Assembly: GCA_020629755.1 (NCBI GenBank)
Contig: JAHDCS010000003.1
Coordinates: 9,510-73,509, forward strand
DNA length: 64,000 nt
Origin: Flavobacteriales bacterium
GTDB lineage: Bacteria > Bacteroidota > Bacteroidia > Flavobacteriales_G > JALEGO01
Reading direction: 5' to 3'
Shown: positions 29,066-39,500 of the stretch, piece by piece
How the letters are laid out: each line of letters starts with the position of its first letter
Numbering within the stretch: the stretch's first letter is position 1
The notes under the pieces: generated by a model
Database searches by the model: none
The model's input: only the letters and a program-made list of their open reading frames with translations
What the model was told of the DNA's origin: nothing
Position numbers and translations under genes: made by a program

Positions 29066-30019
29066 TTAGCTGGCTTTAAATTTTTTAACTGCCTCTGTAA
29101 GCTTGGGTAAAACATCAAAAGCATCGCCTACAATTCCGTAATCTGCCGCCTTAAAAAATGGCGCTTCTGGGTCGGTATTAATGACCACAATAACTTTACT
29201 TCCATTTACGCCTGCTAGATGTTGAATTGCGCCTGAAATACCTGCTGCAATGTATAAATTTGGGCGTATCGCAACTCCTGTTTGACCAACATGTTCATGG
29301 TGTGGACGCCATCCTATATCAGCTACTGGTCTAGAACATGCTGTAGTAGCGCCTAAAGCATTTGCTAAATCTTCTACAATCCCCCAGTTCTCTGGCCCCT
29401 TGAGCCCTCTGCCTGCTGAAACAACTAATTCTGCTTCAGGCAATGGCGCTGCACCTCCTGAAGAAGCTTGCGCAGATTGTGTGATTTTTACTTTAGAGCC
29501 TTCTATCTGTCCTGAAAACTCAGTAACGCTCGCTGATCCTCCTTTATTTTCTGCCCCTAAAGCATTGGGTAAAACCGATACTACTTTGATGGGTGACGTT
29601 ATTTTGACATGGGCAAATGCTTTTCCAGAAAAAGCCATTTTCTTGACTGTAAATCCAGAAGATGTGTCTGGATAATCTATAGCTCCGCTTACTAAGCCAG
29701 CGTTTAACTTAACCGCTACCCTACCAGCAACTGCTTTTCCAGTAAAGTCTTGAGAAAATACTACAGCTTCTGAACCTTCTGATTGCGCCACAGAGCAAAC
29801 AAGAGAAGTAAGGGCTTGTGAATCATTATCGCTTAGTGATGAAGCTTTGATTACTTTTTGAGCTCCATATGCACCTAATGCTGAGAGTTGATCATCTGAA
29901 ACACCAGCATAAGTTACCACAGTGACTTCAGAGGCAAATTTTGAGGCGTAACTAATCGCTTCAAAACTTGATTTTACAATAGATCCGTCTTTTGAATCTG
30001 CAAATACTAAGGCTTTCAT
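29066..30019 (-). CDS. etfA: Electron transfer flavoprotein subunit alpha
   Basis: VVSAGRGLKGPENW...GATTACSRPVAD...QTGVAIRPNLYIAAGISGAIQHLAG...INTDPEAPFF. Confidence 0.96.
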   Translation of the reverse strand: MKALVFADSKDGSIVKSSFEAISYASKFASEVTVVTYAGVSDDQLSALGAYGAQKVIKASSLSDNDSQALTSLVCSVAQSEGSEAVVFSQDFTGKAVAGRVAVKLNAGLVSGAIDYPDTSSGFTVKKMAFSGKAFAHVKITSPIKVVSVLPNALGAENKGGSASVTEFSGQIEGSKVKITQSAQASSGGAAPLPEAELVVSAGRGLKGPENWGIVEDLANALGATTACSRPVADIGWRPHHEHVGQTGVAIRPNLYIAAGISGAIQHLAGVNGSKVIVVINTDPEAPFFKAADYGIVGDAFDVLPKLTEAVKKFKAS

Positions 30020-30020
30020 A

Positions 30021-30761
30021 TTAAATTACTTTGGCTTCTGTGTGTAAGAGTTCGACGAGTTGGTCCATTTGGTCTGGTTCTAGGTATTTACACTCTGCTT
30101 TTCCAGAAGGCATTTCATAGGAAACAACCTGAGTGTGTACATCTGAACCTGTTGGTTCTATTACCTCTAATGGTTTTGTTCGCGCAGCCATAATACCTTT
30201 CATGTTAGGTATACGTTGTTCAGCCATACCCTTAGCTGCACTCAACACAAAAGGTGTTTGAACCTCTACTGTTTCTTCTCCGCCTGCGCCATCTCTTTGC
30301 AAAGTAGCTGTAGAGCCATTAATATCTAATTTTGTAGCCAAACTAATTAGCGGATAATCTAAATGAGCAGCAATCATAGCGGGTACTTGAGAGCTGTTGT
30401 AATTAATAGTCTCTTTACCACATAATACAATATCAAAATTTTCTTTGGCAGCATAGTCTGCAATTTGGTTTGCTACAAAACCAGAATCTGTAGCTTCTGC
30501 ATTAATTCTAACCGCTTTATCGGCCCCAATAGCCAAGGCTTTGCGCATCACTGGTTCATCCGCTTGAGGCCCTACCGTGATAATGGTTACCTCACCTCCT
30601 GAAGACTCTTTGAGTTCAAGCGCTCTAACTAAAGCATACCATTCATCATAAGGATTGATGATATACTGAATACCTGCTTCGTTAAATTTTGTGGCATTAT
30701 CTGTAAAATCAATCTTAGAAGTGGTGTCTGGCGCTTTACTGATACAGACGAGAAATTTCAT
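30021..30761 (-). CDS. etfB: Electron transfer flavoprotein subunit beta
   Basis: MKFLVCISKAPDTTSKI...INPYDEWYALVRALELKE...CGKETINYNSSQVPAMIAAHL. Confidence 0.96.
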   Translation of the reverse strand: MKFLVCISKAPDTTSKIDFTDNATKFNEAGIQYIINPYDEWYALVRALELKESSGGEVTIITVGPQADEPVMRKALAIGADKAVRINAEATDSGFVANQIADYAAKENFDIVLCGKETINYNSSQVPAMIAAHLDYPLISLATKLDINGSTATLQRDGAGGEETVEVQTPFVLSAAKGMAEQRIPNMKGIMAARTKPLEVIEPTGSDVHTQVVSYEMPSGKAECKYLEPDQMDQLVELLHTEAKVI

Positions 30762-30848
30762 ATTCTATTTTCTTTTAATTAATGATTAATTCGGTAATTC
30801 AAGATACATAATACCTTTGAATTGCATGCAAAATTTTCTTGTTTTTTT

Positions 30849-30856
30849 GGGGGGAT
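30849..30856 (+). repeat. Dispersed G6AT motif site 11 (intergenic)
   Basis: TTTTGGGGGGATGAAA between etfB start and OmpA terminator. Confidence 0.75.
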
Positions 30857-30870
30857 GAAATACGGATATA

Positions 30871-30905
30871 AAAAAACCCGTTTTGTATAGCAAAACGGGT
30901 TTTTA
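30871..30905. terminator. Intrinsic terminator downstream of OmpA-family gene
   Basis: AAAAAACCCGTTTTG-tatag-CAAAACGGGTTTTT perfect hairpin with T/A tracts. Confidence 0.85.
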
Positions 30906-30925
30906 GACTGTTTAGCAAGGCTGAT

Positions 30926-32086
30926 TTAGAACACAACCATAAAGTTTACTCTTCTGTTTTTAGCTCTTCCTTCTTCAGTGTCGTTAGACGCCACTGGTCG
31001 AGTTTGGCCATATCCATCAGAAGCAATTCTTGACGCATCTATACCATTTGCAACTAAATAATCTTTAGCGGCAGCAGCTCTATCTTTTGACAATTGAAGG
31101 TTTTTAGAAGCATCTCCTGTATTGTCAGTATGTCCTTCAATGGCTAAATTATACTCAGGATGTCTTTTTAATACATCTACAACATTATTAAGAACTCCTT
31201 TTGATTCTTCTTTAATGTTCGCTGATCCGGTTTCAAAATAAAGCCCTTGCATTGCCATGCTTAACACTTTAAGATCTGCTTTATCAACTTTCGGACATCC
31301 TTTGTTGGCTTCAATACCCGGTAGAGTCTTACATTTATCCATTTTATCAGACACACCATCGCCATCCGTATCTGGACAACCGTTAGCGTCTTGAGATCCT
31401 TTTGTTTCTGGACAAAGATCTTGATCGTCTGGCACACCATCTCTATCCATATCTTCAATGGTATTGAAGTTAAACTTCAAACCAACAGACGTAAATAAGA
31501 AGTTATCATTCTTTGGTTTTGTGCTTCTAGACTGCCATCCGTCATAGGCATCTGTCATGGTCCAGTGATGAGTCGTTTGAATTATACCACTCAATCTGCT
31601 TGCAGGCGCAATTACAATACCACCACCTAATGGAAAGTTGAAATCAATTGAACTGTTATCATTCGGATAAGTATTAGAAGAGGTAATGGCATCTCCAACA
31701 CCTACGTGTAAGAAAGGAGCAACCGGGAAATCAACCGGAAGCATATATCCGTTATTAAACTTATAGCGTAGCATAAGATCAATATTGTTTACTACTGTTC
31801 TAAATGATGGATTTAAAATACCAGAATTATGACGAATCGTACCATGCATAAAGGTAATGTTCGCATCTAAAGATTTATTTATGTAGTGGTTGTAAGACAA
31901 TCCTATAGCAGGCTTGGCTTCGTTAGATCCAAAGTCAGTACTATAGTACTGGTTGGCTAAATCACCATTATATTGGATAGTTCCAAAATGAACCCCTATG
32001 CCATGCATGTAGGTTTCGTTTTGTGCAGTTAGCTTACCTAAACTTAAAGTTGCTAATGCTAAAGCGGGTAAAATTATTTTTTTCAT
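30926..32086 (-). CDS. OmpA family outer-membrane protein with TSP3-like repeats
   Basis: DRDGVPDDQDLCPETKGSQDANGCPDTDGDGVSD; OmpA C-domain IEGHTDNTGDASKNLQLSKDRAAAAKDYL. Confidence 0.95.
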   Translation of the reverse strand: MKKIILPALALATLSLGKLTAQNETYMHGIGVHFGTIQYNGDLANQYYSTDFGSNEAKPAIGLSYNHYINKSLDANITFMHGTIRHNSGILNPSFRTVVNNIDLMLRYKFNNGYMLPVDFPVAPFLHVGVGDAITSSNTYPNDNSSIDFNFPLGGGIVIAPASRLSGIIQTTHHWTMTDAYDGWQSRSTKPKNDNFLFTSVGLKFNFNTIEDMDRDGVPDDQDLCPETKGSQDANGCPDTDGDGVSDKMDKCKTLPGIEANKGCPKVDKADLKVLSMAMQGLYFETGSANIKEESKGVLNNVVDVLKRHPEYNLAIEGHTDNTGDASKNLQLSKDRAAAAKDYLVANGIDASRIASDGYGQTRPVASNDTEEGRAKNRRVNFMVVF

Positions 32087-32172
32087 CTTTCTTAAATTTT
32101 AAATCCTGTTTTATAGGACACAATTTTGCCCCTAAATTATAACAATACTTTGAAAATAAAAACCCTTGTTTA

Positions 32173-32922
32173 TTAAAGTGTTAACAATTGGGTGTGAATA
32201 CCATCAAAAACAGCGTAAGTCGGCTGACTTAACCAGTCACCTGTATTGATGTATTTGGCATTACCTACACTTTTTTCTATAGGTAAGTGCCGGTGCCCGA
32301 AAATAAAGTAATCAATCTTGGCGTTTTTGGTTTGTAAATACCGCTTACAATACTGAAATAGGTATTCTTGTTGATCTCCTAAATAGCTTTGCTCTTCTTT
32401 AGGCGTGTTGTGCCTACTATATTTAGACCACTTATGCGCCATAAAAAAACTTAAGTTAGGATGAAGTCTTGCAAATAAAAATTGACAGAACCGATTTTTG
32501 AACACCTTTTTTAATAGCTTGTATTTGTAATCTTTGGGGCCTAAGCCATCCCCATGGCCTAATAAAAATGTTTTATTATGAAAAGTGAATTCTTGTTTTT
32601 CATAATATAAAGTAAGCCCTTTAATTTGCTTGGTTAAATAGGTTTTGAGCCACATATCATGATTGCCTGTAAATATATGAATGTGAATGCCGCTTACTGA
32701 TAACTCATCTAATTTAGCAAGTAGTCTGAATCCGCCTTTTGGAACGACGTATTTGTATTCAAACCAAAAATCAAAGACATCCCCCAATAAAAAAACATCT
32801 GAAGCCTCTTTCTTTATATGATCAAGCCATTGTACAATTTTTCTTTCTCGAATTATACTCTGCTCAAGATCAGGAGCGCCCAAATGAAAATCTGATGCAA
32901 AATATATTTTTTTACCTGGCAT
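32173..32922 (-). CDS. lpxH: UDP-2,3-diacylglucosamine diphosphatase-like metallophosphoesterase
   Basis: FASDFHLGAP, LLGDVFDFWFEY, FTGNHDMW, LGHGDGLGP, FGHRHLP. Confidence 0.85.
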   Translation of the reverse strand: MPGKKIYFASDFHLGAPDLEQSIIRERKIVQWLDHIKKEASDVFLLGDVFDFWFEYKYVVPKGGFRLLAKLDELSVSGIHIHIFTGNHDMWLKTYLTKQIKGLTLYYEKQEFTFHNKTFLLGHGDGLGPKDYKYKLLKKVFKNRFCQFLFARLHPNLSFFMAHKWSKYSRHNTPKEEQSYLGDQQEYLFQYCKRYLQTKNAKIDYFIFGHRHLPIEKSVGNAKYINTGDWLSQPTYAVFDGIHTQLLTL

Positions 32923-32935
32923 TTTTAAACACTAT

Positions 32936-35900
32936 TTAAAATATTTTAGAGGGGAGTTCAAAAATATTCAATAAATCAAAATCAATGGTAAATCTAATTT
33001 TTTCAAGATAATTTAGCGCTTCAAAAGCAGGTACCTGGTCTATGTTCTCAGACCAAACAGCCGGAAAATAAATGGACGCTATTGGCCCTATTTTTACTTC
33101 AGCGCCTAACGCCCAAGCAGGATCGTAATTGTTGGCAAAACCTAAATCAAAATTAGCTGCAATTAATTTAGTAAAAGGAAAATCTAAACTTGTGTTTATT
33201 GCGCTTATCCACGAGGCTGATTGCCCCACGGGTGTAGAAATTTTAAAGCCACCATCGCCCATATAAAACTGATTTGACCATAAACCAGATGAATTATTTC
33301 TGCCTACAAATAAATGCTCGTATCGATAGTCTAAGCCTTTTGCATTTACCCCATCCATTCTAAAATTATACCGAGAGCTAACGGTGTTGTTAAAGAGAAA
33401 AATACCTGAAAAGGCTCTAATAGAAAATCTACTACCCTTTTGATTATAGCGTTTAGAATACGTATACGCGGCATCAAACTTTAAAAAATCTTCTCTGAAA
33501 CCCGATACATATTTATATTCTAATTCGGTTTGAAAATCATGCGCATACAACGCCTTTTTTTGATTTAAAGTATATAAAACAGACGAATAATGGTAGTGTC
33601 TATCTGATCTATACACAAAGGGTTCATCTGAAGGGGTCAATGAAAATAATTCAAGGTGTTCAGTAATGAAATCATGCGCTAAAACAAGTTTCGAAGAAAT
33701 GTGTTTTAGCGGTTTGGTAGAAAAATTAAGGGTAATCATTGGTTTTATTTTCACAAAATAAGACGCCAAATCATTTTTCTTTTCAAAGGTATTATTGCCT
33801 ATAGAAAATTTAGCTAACCTTAGGGCATAGGTAAGGCTATTGAGTTTTTTATCGAATGGCATAACCCTGTAATTTAAACCTGCATACCCAGAGAGTTCTT
33901 TGCTTTTTAACCCATACATTGGTAAAATGTAATAATTGAATTTTGGGGTCGGAAAAAAGCTGTTGTAAAATCCTAAGCCTACCATATACCCATCGTGCGC
34001 ATTGTACCCAGAAAGAGGTAAGATAGAAAGTTGGTTTTTGTCTTTGTTTGGGATAGAAAACCCTGTATTCAATTTTAAGCCTTCGGCTTTTTTAAACAGC
34101 CCCTTAAGTCGAGAGGTGTTGTTTGTAAAGTCAACCTCTGGTAATCTTTCAGATGTATTTAATTGGATTTTATGTGTGTTTTCTGGATAATCTAAAATTA
34201 TTTTTTCTGTTTTATTTGTGCTAAATAATCCTTTTGTATCTATCCATTTTTGTGCAATAGACTGGTTTTCTTTGTCTAAAAAACTAAGTGTAAAAGGCGC
34301 ACTAATATGTTGATGACTCTTAATGTTTAATTCTATTTTATCTTCTTTTTTCTTAACTTTTTTAAGATTAAAATCTAATTTCTTATTGGTTTGTAAAAGC
34401 TCATTAAAAAACCAATCTAAAGATTTTCCGGTCTGCTCTTCTAAAGTATTTTGTAAGTCTTTTGAGGATGGATGTTTAAACTTCCAGGTATTGTAATAGG
34501 CCTGAAAGGCTTTATCATAAGCTTCTTCGCCTAAATATTCGTGTAAATACGCAAATAAAATGGCTGATTTCATATACACCTCTACCCCGTAGTTAACATC
34601 AAGATAATCGGCCGAATGACACTTTAACCCTTGGTCTTTGTTTTGGGATGCACTGAGCATATAAGAAAGGTAATACTGCTTAAAATAAGGCAATGCAAAG
34701 CCCTTTTTCTTAAATATTTTGGGGGGATTTTTCCCTAAAATTGTAAGATTGGGGTATTTAGTTTCCATATATCGAAGTTCATTAAACGAATTAATCCCTT
34801 CATCCATCCAAGGGGTGGTTCTCTCATTTGACCCTAATACACCATAAAACCATTGATGCCCGGTTTCGTGCATAATAACTGTTTCTAAGGCTTGCGCTCT
34901 AGAGGTGCTTCCTATTACGGTTATGTTCGGATACTCCATGCCTCCTCCAGCAGTTAATGCTCCGTCAACAGCGGTCATTTGTTTGTAAGGATAATCTCCA
35001 TTCCATTTTGAATAATAATAAATAGCATCATGTAAATATTCATCTGACTTAAACCAAACCTCAGCATTATTATTCAAGAACATTGACCATAAGGTGACCT
35101 TATCTTTAGAATGCGGTAATTCTACTTGGTGTTTTAGTACATGCCAGCGTTTGTCTGCAAAAAATGCAAAGTCATGCACCTTATCTTGCACATACCTTAT
35201 GGTTTTTAATGTATCGTTACTTGGGGGGATGTTGTGTTTAGACTGATGTGCGTCTGAATCGAAATTTTTAATCCACGCTTTAGTTTGTACTGCTTTTTGA
35301 TTGAGCCATTCTGTTTCAGATGGGGTTTGTAAATCACCAGTAGCCCCTACTACATAATTTTTTGGTAGGGTAATTTCAACATCAAAGCTGCCATACTCAG
35401 AGTAAAATTCACCCATATTTAAATAGGGCATATAATGCCACCCATCTTTATCATATACCGCAGGTTTGGGATACCATTGTGTAATTTGGTAAGATTGCTT
35501 TAAATGGCCAAGTCTTGAAAAAACACCTTTAGGTATTTTAACATAAAACGGGGTAGATATTTCAATGGTTTGCCCTGGCTGCAAAGGCGTGTTTAAAATA
35601 AGCTTACATATATCAATATGCTCAGGGTGATATTCCCATTGCACTTGAGCGCCGTCTACCTTAAAATCTAAACTGTCTATATATCCTCGCTCTTGCTTTG
35701 ATGAATAATAAAATCTTGTGTTTTTACTAGATAAAAGTTGCTTAGCTAAAGCCGTATTGTTGTTTTTATACGCATTAGGCCATAAATGAAACCAAATTTC
35801 AGTTAATGTATTTGGAGAATTGTTTTTGTATTTGATGGTTTGAAAAGCCTCTAATGAATGTGTTTTATCGTTAAGTTTTACCTTAATGGTATAATCTGTT

Positions 35901-35989
35901 TTTTGTTGAAAATAGTCTTGTGTGAAAACTGCAGGGCTAAAAAACATCCCCCCCCAAAAAATGAACAGCCCAAAAACTCCAGAACGCAT
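32936..35989 (-). CDS. M1 family metallopeptidase
   Basis: GGGMEYPNITVIG, VIMHETGHQWFYGVLGSNERTTPWMDEGINSF. Confidence 0.93.
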   Translation of the reverse strand: MRSGVFGLFIFWGGMFFSPAVFTQDYFQQKTDYTIKVKLNDKTHSLEAFQTIKYKNNSPNTLTEIWFHLWPNAYKNNNTALAKQLLSSKNTRFYYSSKQERGYIDSLDFKVDGAQVQWEYHPEHIDICKLILNTPLQPGQTIEISTPFYVKIPKGVFSRLGHLKQSYQITQWYPKPAVYDKDGWHYMPYLNMGEFYSEYGSFDVEITLPKNYVVGATGDLQTPSETEWLNQKAVQTKAWIKNFDSDAHQSKHNIPPSNDTLKTIRYVQDKVHDFAFFADKRWHVLKHQVELPHSKDKVTLWSMFLNNNAEVWFKSDEYLHDAIYYYSKWNGDYPYKQMTAVDGALTAGGGMEYPNITVIGSTSRAQALETVIMHETGHQWFYGVLGSNERTTPWMDEGINSFNELRYMETKYPNLTILGKNPPKIFKKKGFALPYFKQYYLSYMLSASQNKDQGLKCHSADYLDVNYGVEVYMKSAILFAYLHEYLGEEAYDKAFQAYYNTWKFKHPSSKDLQNTLEEQTGKSLDWFFNELLQTNKKLDFNLKKVKKKEDKIELNIKSHQHISAPFTLSFLDKENQSIAQKWIDTKGLFSTNKTEKIILDYPENTHKIQLNTSERLPEVDFTNNTSRLKGLFKKAEGLKLNTGFSIPNKDKNQLSILPLSGYNAHDGYMVGLGFYNSFFPTPKFNYYILPMYGLKSKELSGYAGLNYRVMPFDKKLNSLTYALRLAKFSIGNNTFEKKNDLASYFVKIKPMITLNFSTKPLKHISSKLVLAHDFITEHLELFSLTPSDEPFVYRSDRHYHYSSVLYTLNQKKALYAHDFQTELEYKYVSGFREDFLKFDAAYTYSKRYNQKGSRFSIRAFSGIFLFNNTVSSRYNFRMDGVNAKGLDYRYEHLFVGRNNSSGLWSNQFYMGDGGFKISTPVGQSASWISAINTSLDFPFTKLIAANFDLGFANNYDPAWALGAEVKIGPIASIYFPAVWSENIDQVPAFEALNYLEKIRFTIDFDLLNIFELPSKIF
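34721..34728 (+). repeat. Dispersed G6AT motif site 12
   Basis: TTTTGGGGGGATTTTT. Confidence 0.7.
35223..35230 (+). repeat. Dispersed G6AT motif site 13
   Basis: ACTTGGGGGGATGTTG. Confidence 0.75.
35946..35955 (-). repeat. Dispersed motif site 14 with G8 run
   Basis: TTTTGGGGGGGGATGTT on minus. Confidence 0.75.
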
Positions 35990-36027
35990 CTTTAAAATTT
36001 TTTACAAAGATACGCCAAACAATAGCG

Positions 36028-36495
36028 CTACAAAGGCCTGAGTTCTAAATAAATGTCTTCACACGAATTACAAGAAACAAAGTCGGTGCCCATTGGGCCT
36101 GAAAAACACACACTACACCCTCTGCAATCAATAATTTGAAAATTTGTGATTTCGGCTCCACAGAGTAAAGCATTATCGACATTGTAAGTATCTAATGAAA
36201 GGGTGTCGGTCATTAGTGTTTGATCCAAAGTATAGGAAAGTACAATCGGAGAAAATCCATCGTAGTGGCAATTGTTATTTGAACTGGGTTGCCATACTAT
36301 ATACAAACAAGAATCATTTGTGTTTTGGGTGGATGTTGTATCAATATTTAAGGTATCTGTACCATGATTGTTTTGTAATGTAGTGTCGTAATGTGTTGTA
36401 ATATCATTTTGTACGTATGGAGAAATCCCTTCTCTGTCTTTGGTACAAGAACAGTACAATAAAACAAAAACAAAGAATACAAATGCCTCTTTCAT
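36028..36495 (-). CDS. Hypothetical lipoprotein, Cys-rich C-terminus
   Basis: MKEAFVFFVFVLLYCSCTKDRE lipobox. Confidence 0.65.
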   Translation of the reverse strand: MKEAFVFFVFVLLYCSCTKDREGISPYVQNDITTHYDTTLQNNHGTDTLNIDTTSTQNTNDSCLYIVWQPSSNNNCHYDGFSPIVLSYTLDQTLMTDTLSLDTYNVDNALLCGAEITNFQIIDCRGCSVCFSGPMGTDFVSCNSCEDIYLELRPL

Positions 36496-36526
36496 GACTC
36501 TGTTAAACGAAAGGGAGGGTGAAAAG

Positions 36527-39500
36527 TTACAAGGTAAACCTTAAGCTAATACCAGATTTAATATTAGAGGTCGGAAAAGAATTAGAAATAAATGGATCGG
36601 TACTGATCCAATCAAAGAAATAACGCAAGGTCATTTTTTGAGATAACTTATAATCGGCTGCTGTTTTAAGGCTGTATACTTTTTGGCCGGATGACTTAGT
36701 AATCGTGTTTTCTACTATTTTTCTAAGGCCCGTTTTATTGTCTCGCATCGAAAAATCTACCCTTAAATTTAATGCAGAGGTCACTTTTTTACTTTGTCCT
36801 GGTAAGAGCCACGGAAACTTCACCTTCGGAATTGTATAGCCCGAGCCTATCACAAACTCTAAACCATTCATTTCTGTGATTTGTGTATTTGGCACACTTA
36901 AGGTTACTGTTCTATCTTTTTTGATTTCAAAACGCGCCTGTAATGAGTTTTTAAACGTCATATCTATCTTGATTAACGGGGCAATTTGTTCAGATAGTAC
37001 AACGGTGTTAATTTGATAGCGGTTAATAAAGTTGGCTTTGCCATCTAAACTGTCTGTATAAGGCTCCGAATTGCCTTCTTCTTGGTTTTCTGTAAATAAC
37101 AAGTTGGAGGTAAATGACCCAAAAGATATAGATGATTTGTAGCCGTGACTTATAGAAAAGTTTCTAAAATATTTTTTAAATAATTTCACATTCTTAAGCC
37201 CTGTATATGTGACTCTCCAGTTTACGGCTGGCAATCCTTTGATTGGGTTTAGTTTTTGTTTTTTCGGGTCTTTGCCACCATAGGTAGCTAAAAAAGTAGG
37301 GATTAAAACCTCTTGATTGGTTGCCCCAAAACCGGTGGTGTATCCGCCGCTATCTAAGGGGTGTAATCCTCCAGAATAACCCGGTACATTATTAATTCTG
37401 TCTTGCTCAAGTCTATTAGAAATAATGTCTCTGCTGTTTAAAAAGGCCTGATGAATGGCAGAATTAAAATTAGAATCAATCTTATCAAAAGCTGTTCCCC
37501 AACTGATATATGAGCGTGAAAACATACCGTTTTCGATGTAGCTCTGAGGTTCATACCAACCTAAGGTTCCGTCTATAGGGCTAAGAATAGAATCGTTCCA
37601 GTTGTAAAATTGATTGGTATTAAACCCATAGGTTGAGTTGGCAGTTAAATCAACCCTAAAATCTTTTATAGGCTCAATAGAACTTCTAAAGTTTATTTTT
37701 TCATTATGCGTGGTAATGTGTTGAGTTGTGATGTTCTGCCCTTGAATTAACCAACCTTTAGAGGCTGCATATGGTGCAAAGTCATCTTGGGCTGTTGGGT
37801 CGCCTAACCAATTATTGGTGGCGGTAATAAACGGAACACCAGGGGCTGTAAACCCATTTCTCATGCCCATAAGGTTACTTTTAAAATCTACCCCAGGTAA
37901 AATCATACCATTGTCTTGATTGTAAGTCAGCGATGCTGTTTTTACACCCATCAGCACCTTAGCAACACGATCGGTAATGGTAATTGGATCACTTTTCTCT
38001 CTTTTTTGCTTCTTGATTTCTTTTTTAGTTTTGGTAGAGTCTGATATGTCATCAATTACTTTTTTAACGCCTTTTTCTAGTTTAGAATTGCCTTTGGGTT
38101 TCTTGCGCTTGTCAGACGCTGCTTTTTTAAACTTGCGGTCTACCTTTTTCAGATACGGAATGTTATTATAAAGGTTTTTAAAATTAAAATTTCCGTTCAC
38201 TTGAACCGTGTTTGAATTTTGAATGGTGTGCCCCTGCTCTTCTGCAGCAAACGGCGCTCTAATCCAATTGTAATTCACACCATATTTAGCTGTTGTTTTT
38301 ACCCAATTTAAATAGGGTAGCTTATGGATGGGTAAAGTATAGTTTAAATTTGCTTGGTGTCTGTAGTCTATGTTTTCTCCGCCTTTCATAACATTATTCC
38401 AGACTTGTGATTTCCATATATCATAACCCCCTGGGTCGTTTTTCTTATCTACAGCCCCTAAAGGTTCTTCAATTAATGATTGATTTATGGCATTAAAATC
38501 AAACTTTAAATTTTTAGTAATATCATATTTGAGATCGTATTTTCTAGCCCATCTAAATGTCTTGTTATAAAATGGAGGCAAGTCTGCTTTAATGCCCGGA
38601 TTTGTATTTCTTGTAATACGTTCATTATAAAACCTGTCTATATCTGTACTAAAGCCAATTTGTTTGGGCTTGGTGTAAAAATTAAAATCTTTAATTAAAG
38701 AGAGGTGTTTAGATTTTATTGCTTTTTTGAAGGGTTCAATAGGTTTGGATGTAGGGCTAAATGAATAGGTTAAGTTTCCGTGGTAGGTTTTTGTTAAGTC
38801 TCTTTCTAAAGTAAAGTTTCTTTGGTGGGTTTCTGTAAAGGCATAACTGGCTGTTAAATTAGATACATCGTAAAAATGTGACTTTTTGCTCTTTTTGCTT
38901 TTGAGTTTTCTTACACCTGTAAAGTTTAAACTCTTTCTGGTAGTCACATCGCGAATTACTTTTAAAATAGAGTCTTTTTCAAAATCGTCTTGGGTGTTGG
39001 TTAAAATGGTTTTGGTTTCTACATCCGGATCCAGCGGATTAAACCTGGGTGTAATGACATTTTTAGCATATCCCACATACATGGGGGCTTGAAGCGGTGT
39101 TTTTTCACCCAATAACTTTCCTAAGTCTGTTTCAAAAGACAAGTCATAATGTTGATTGGTTTCGAGTTGGCGTTCGGATACACGCTTTTCAATACTTCCA
39201 AAACCCGGCGTACTCATCCCTCCAGACAAAGACAAAGTGCCTAATCCTGGCAATTCTGACACTACCCTACCAATGGTGGCCCAACCTCCATCGTTATTAA
39301 AATCGGTAAGTCTAAGTTCGTTTACCCAAACCTCAACACATTTAGAAGGTCCGTTGTCTTTAGGGTTTTTAACCCCTACCATAACCGTTTTAAGTGTGCT
39401 TAAATTAGGGTTCCCGACCACAATGATGTTGTTGTCTGGATAATTCGGATCAGGCGCAGAAAAAGGCGTGCTGTATTGTGCTATATTATTGCCTACTGAT

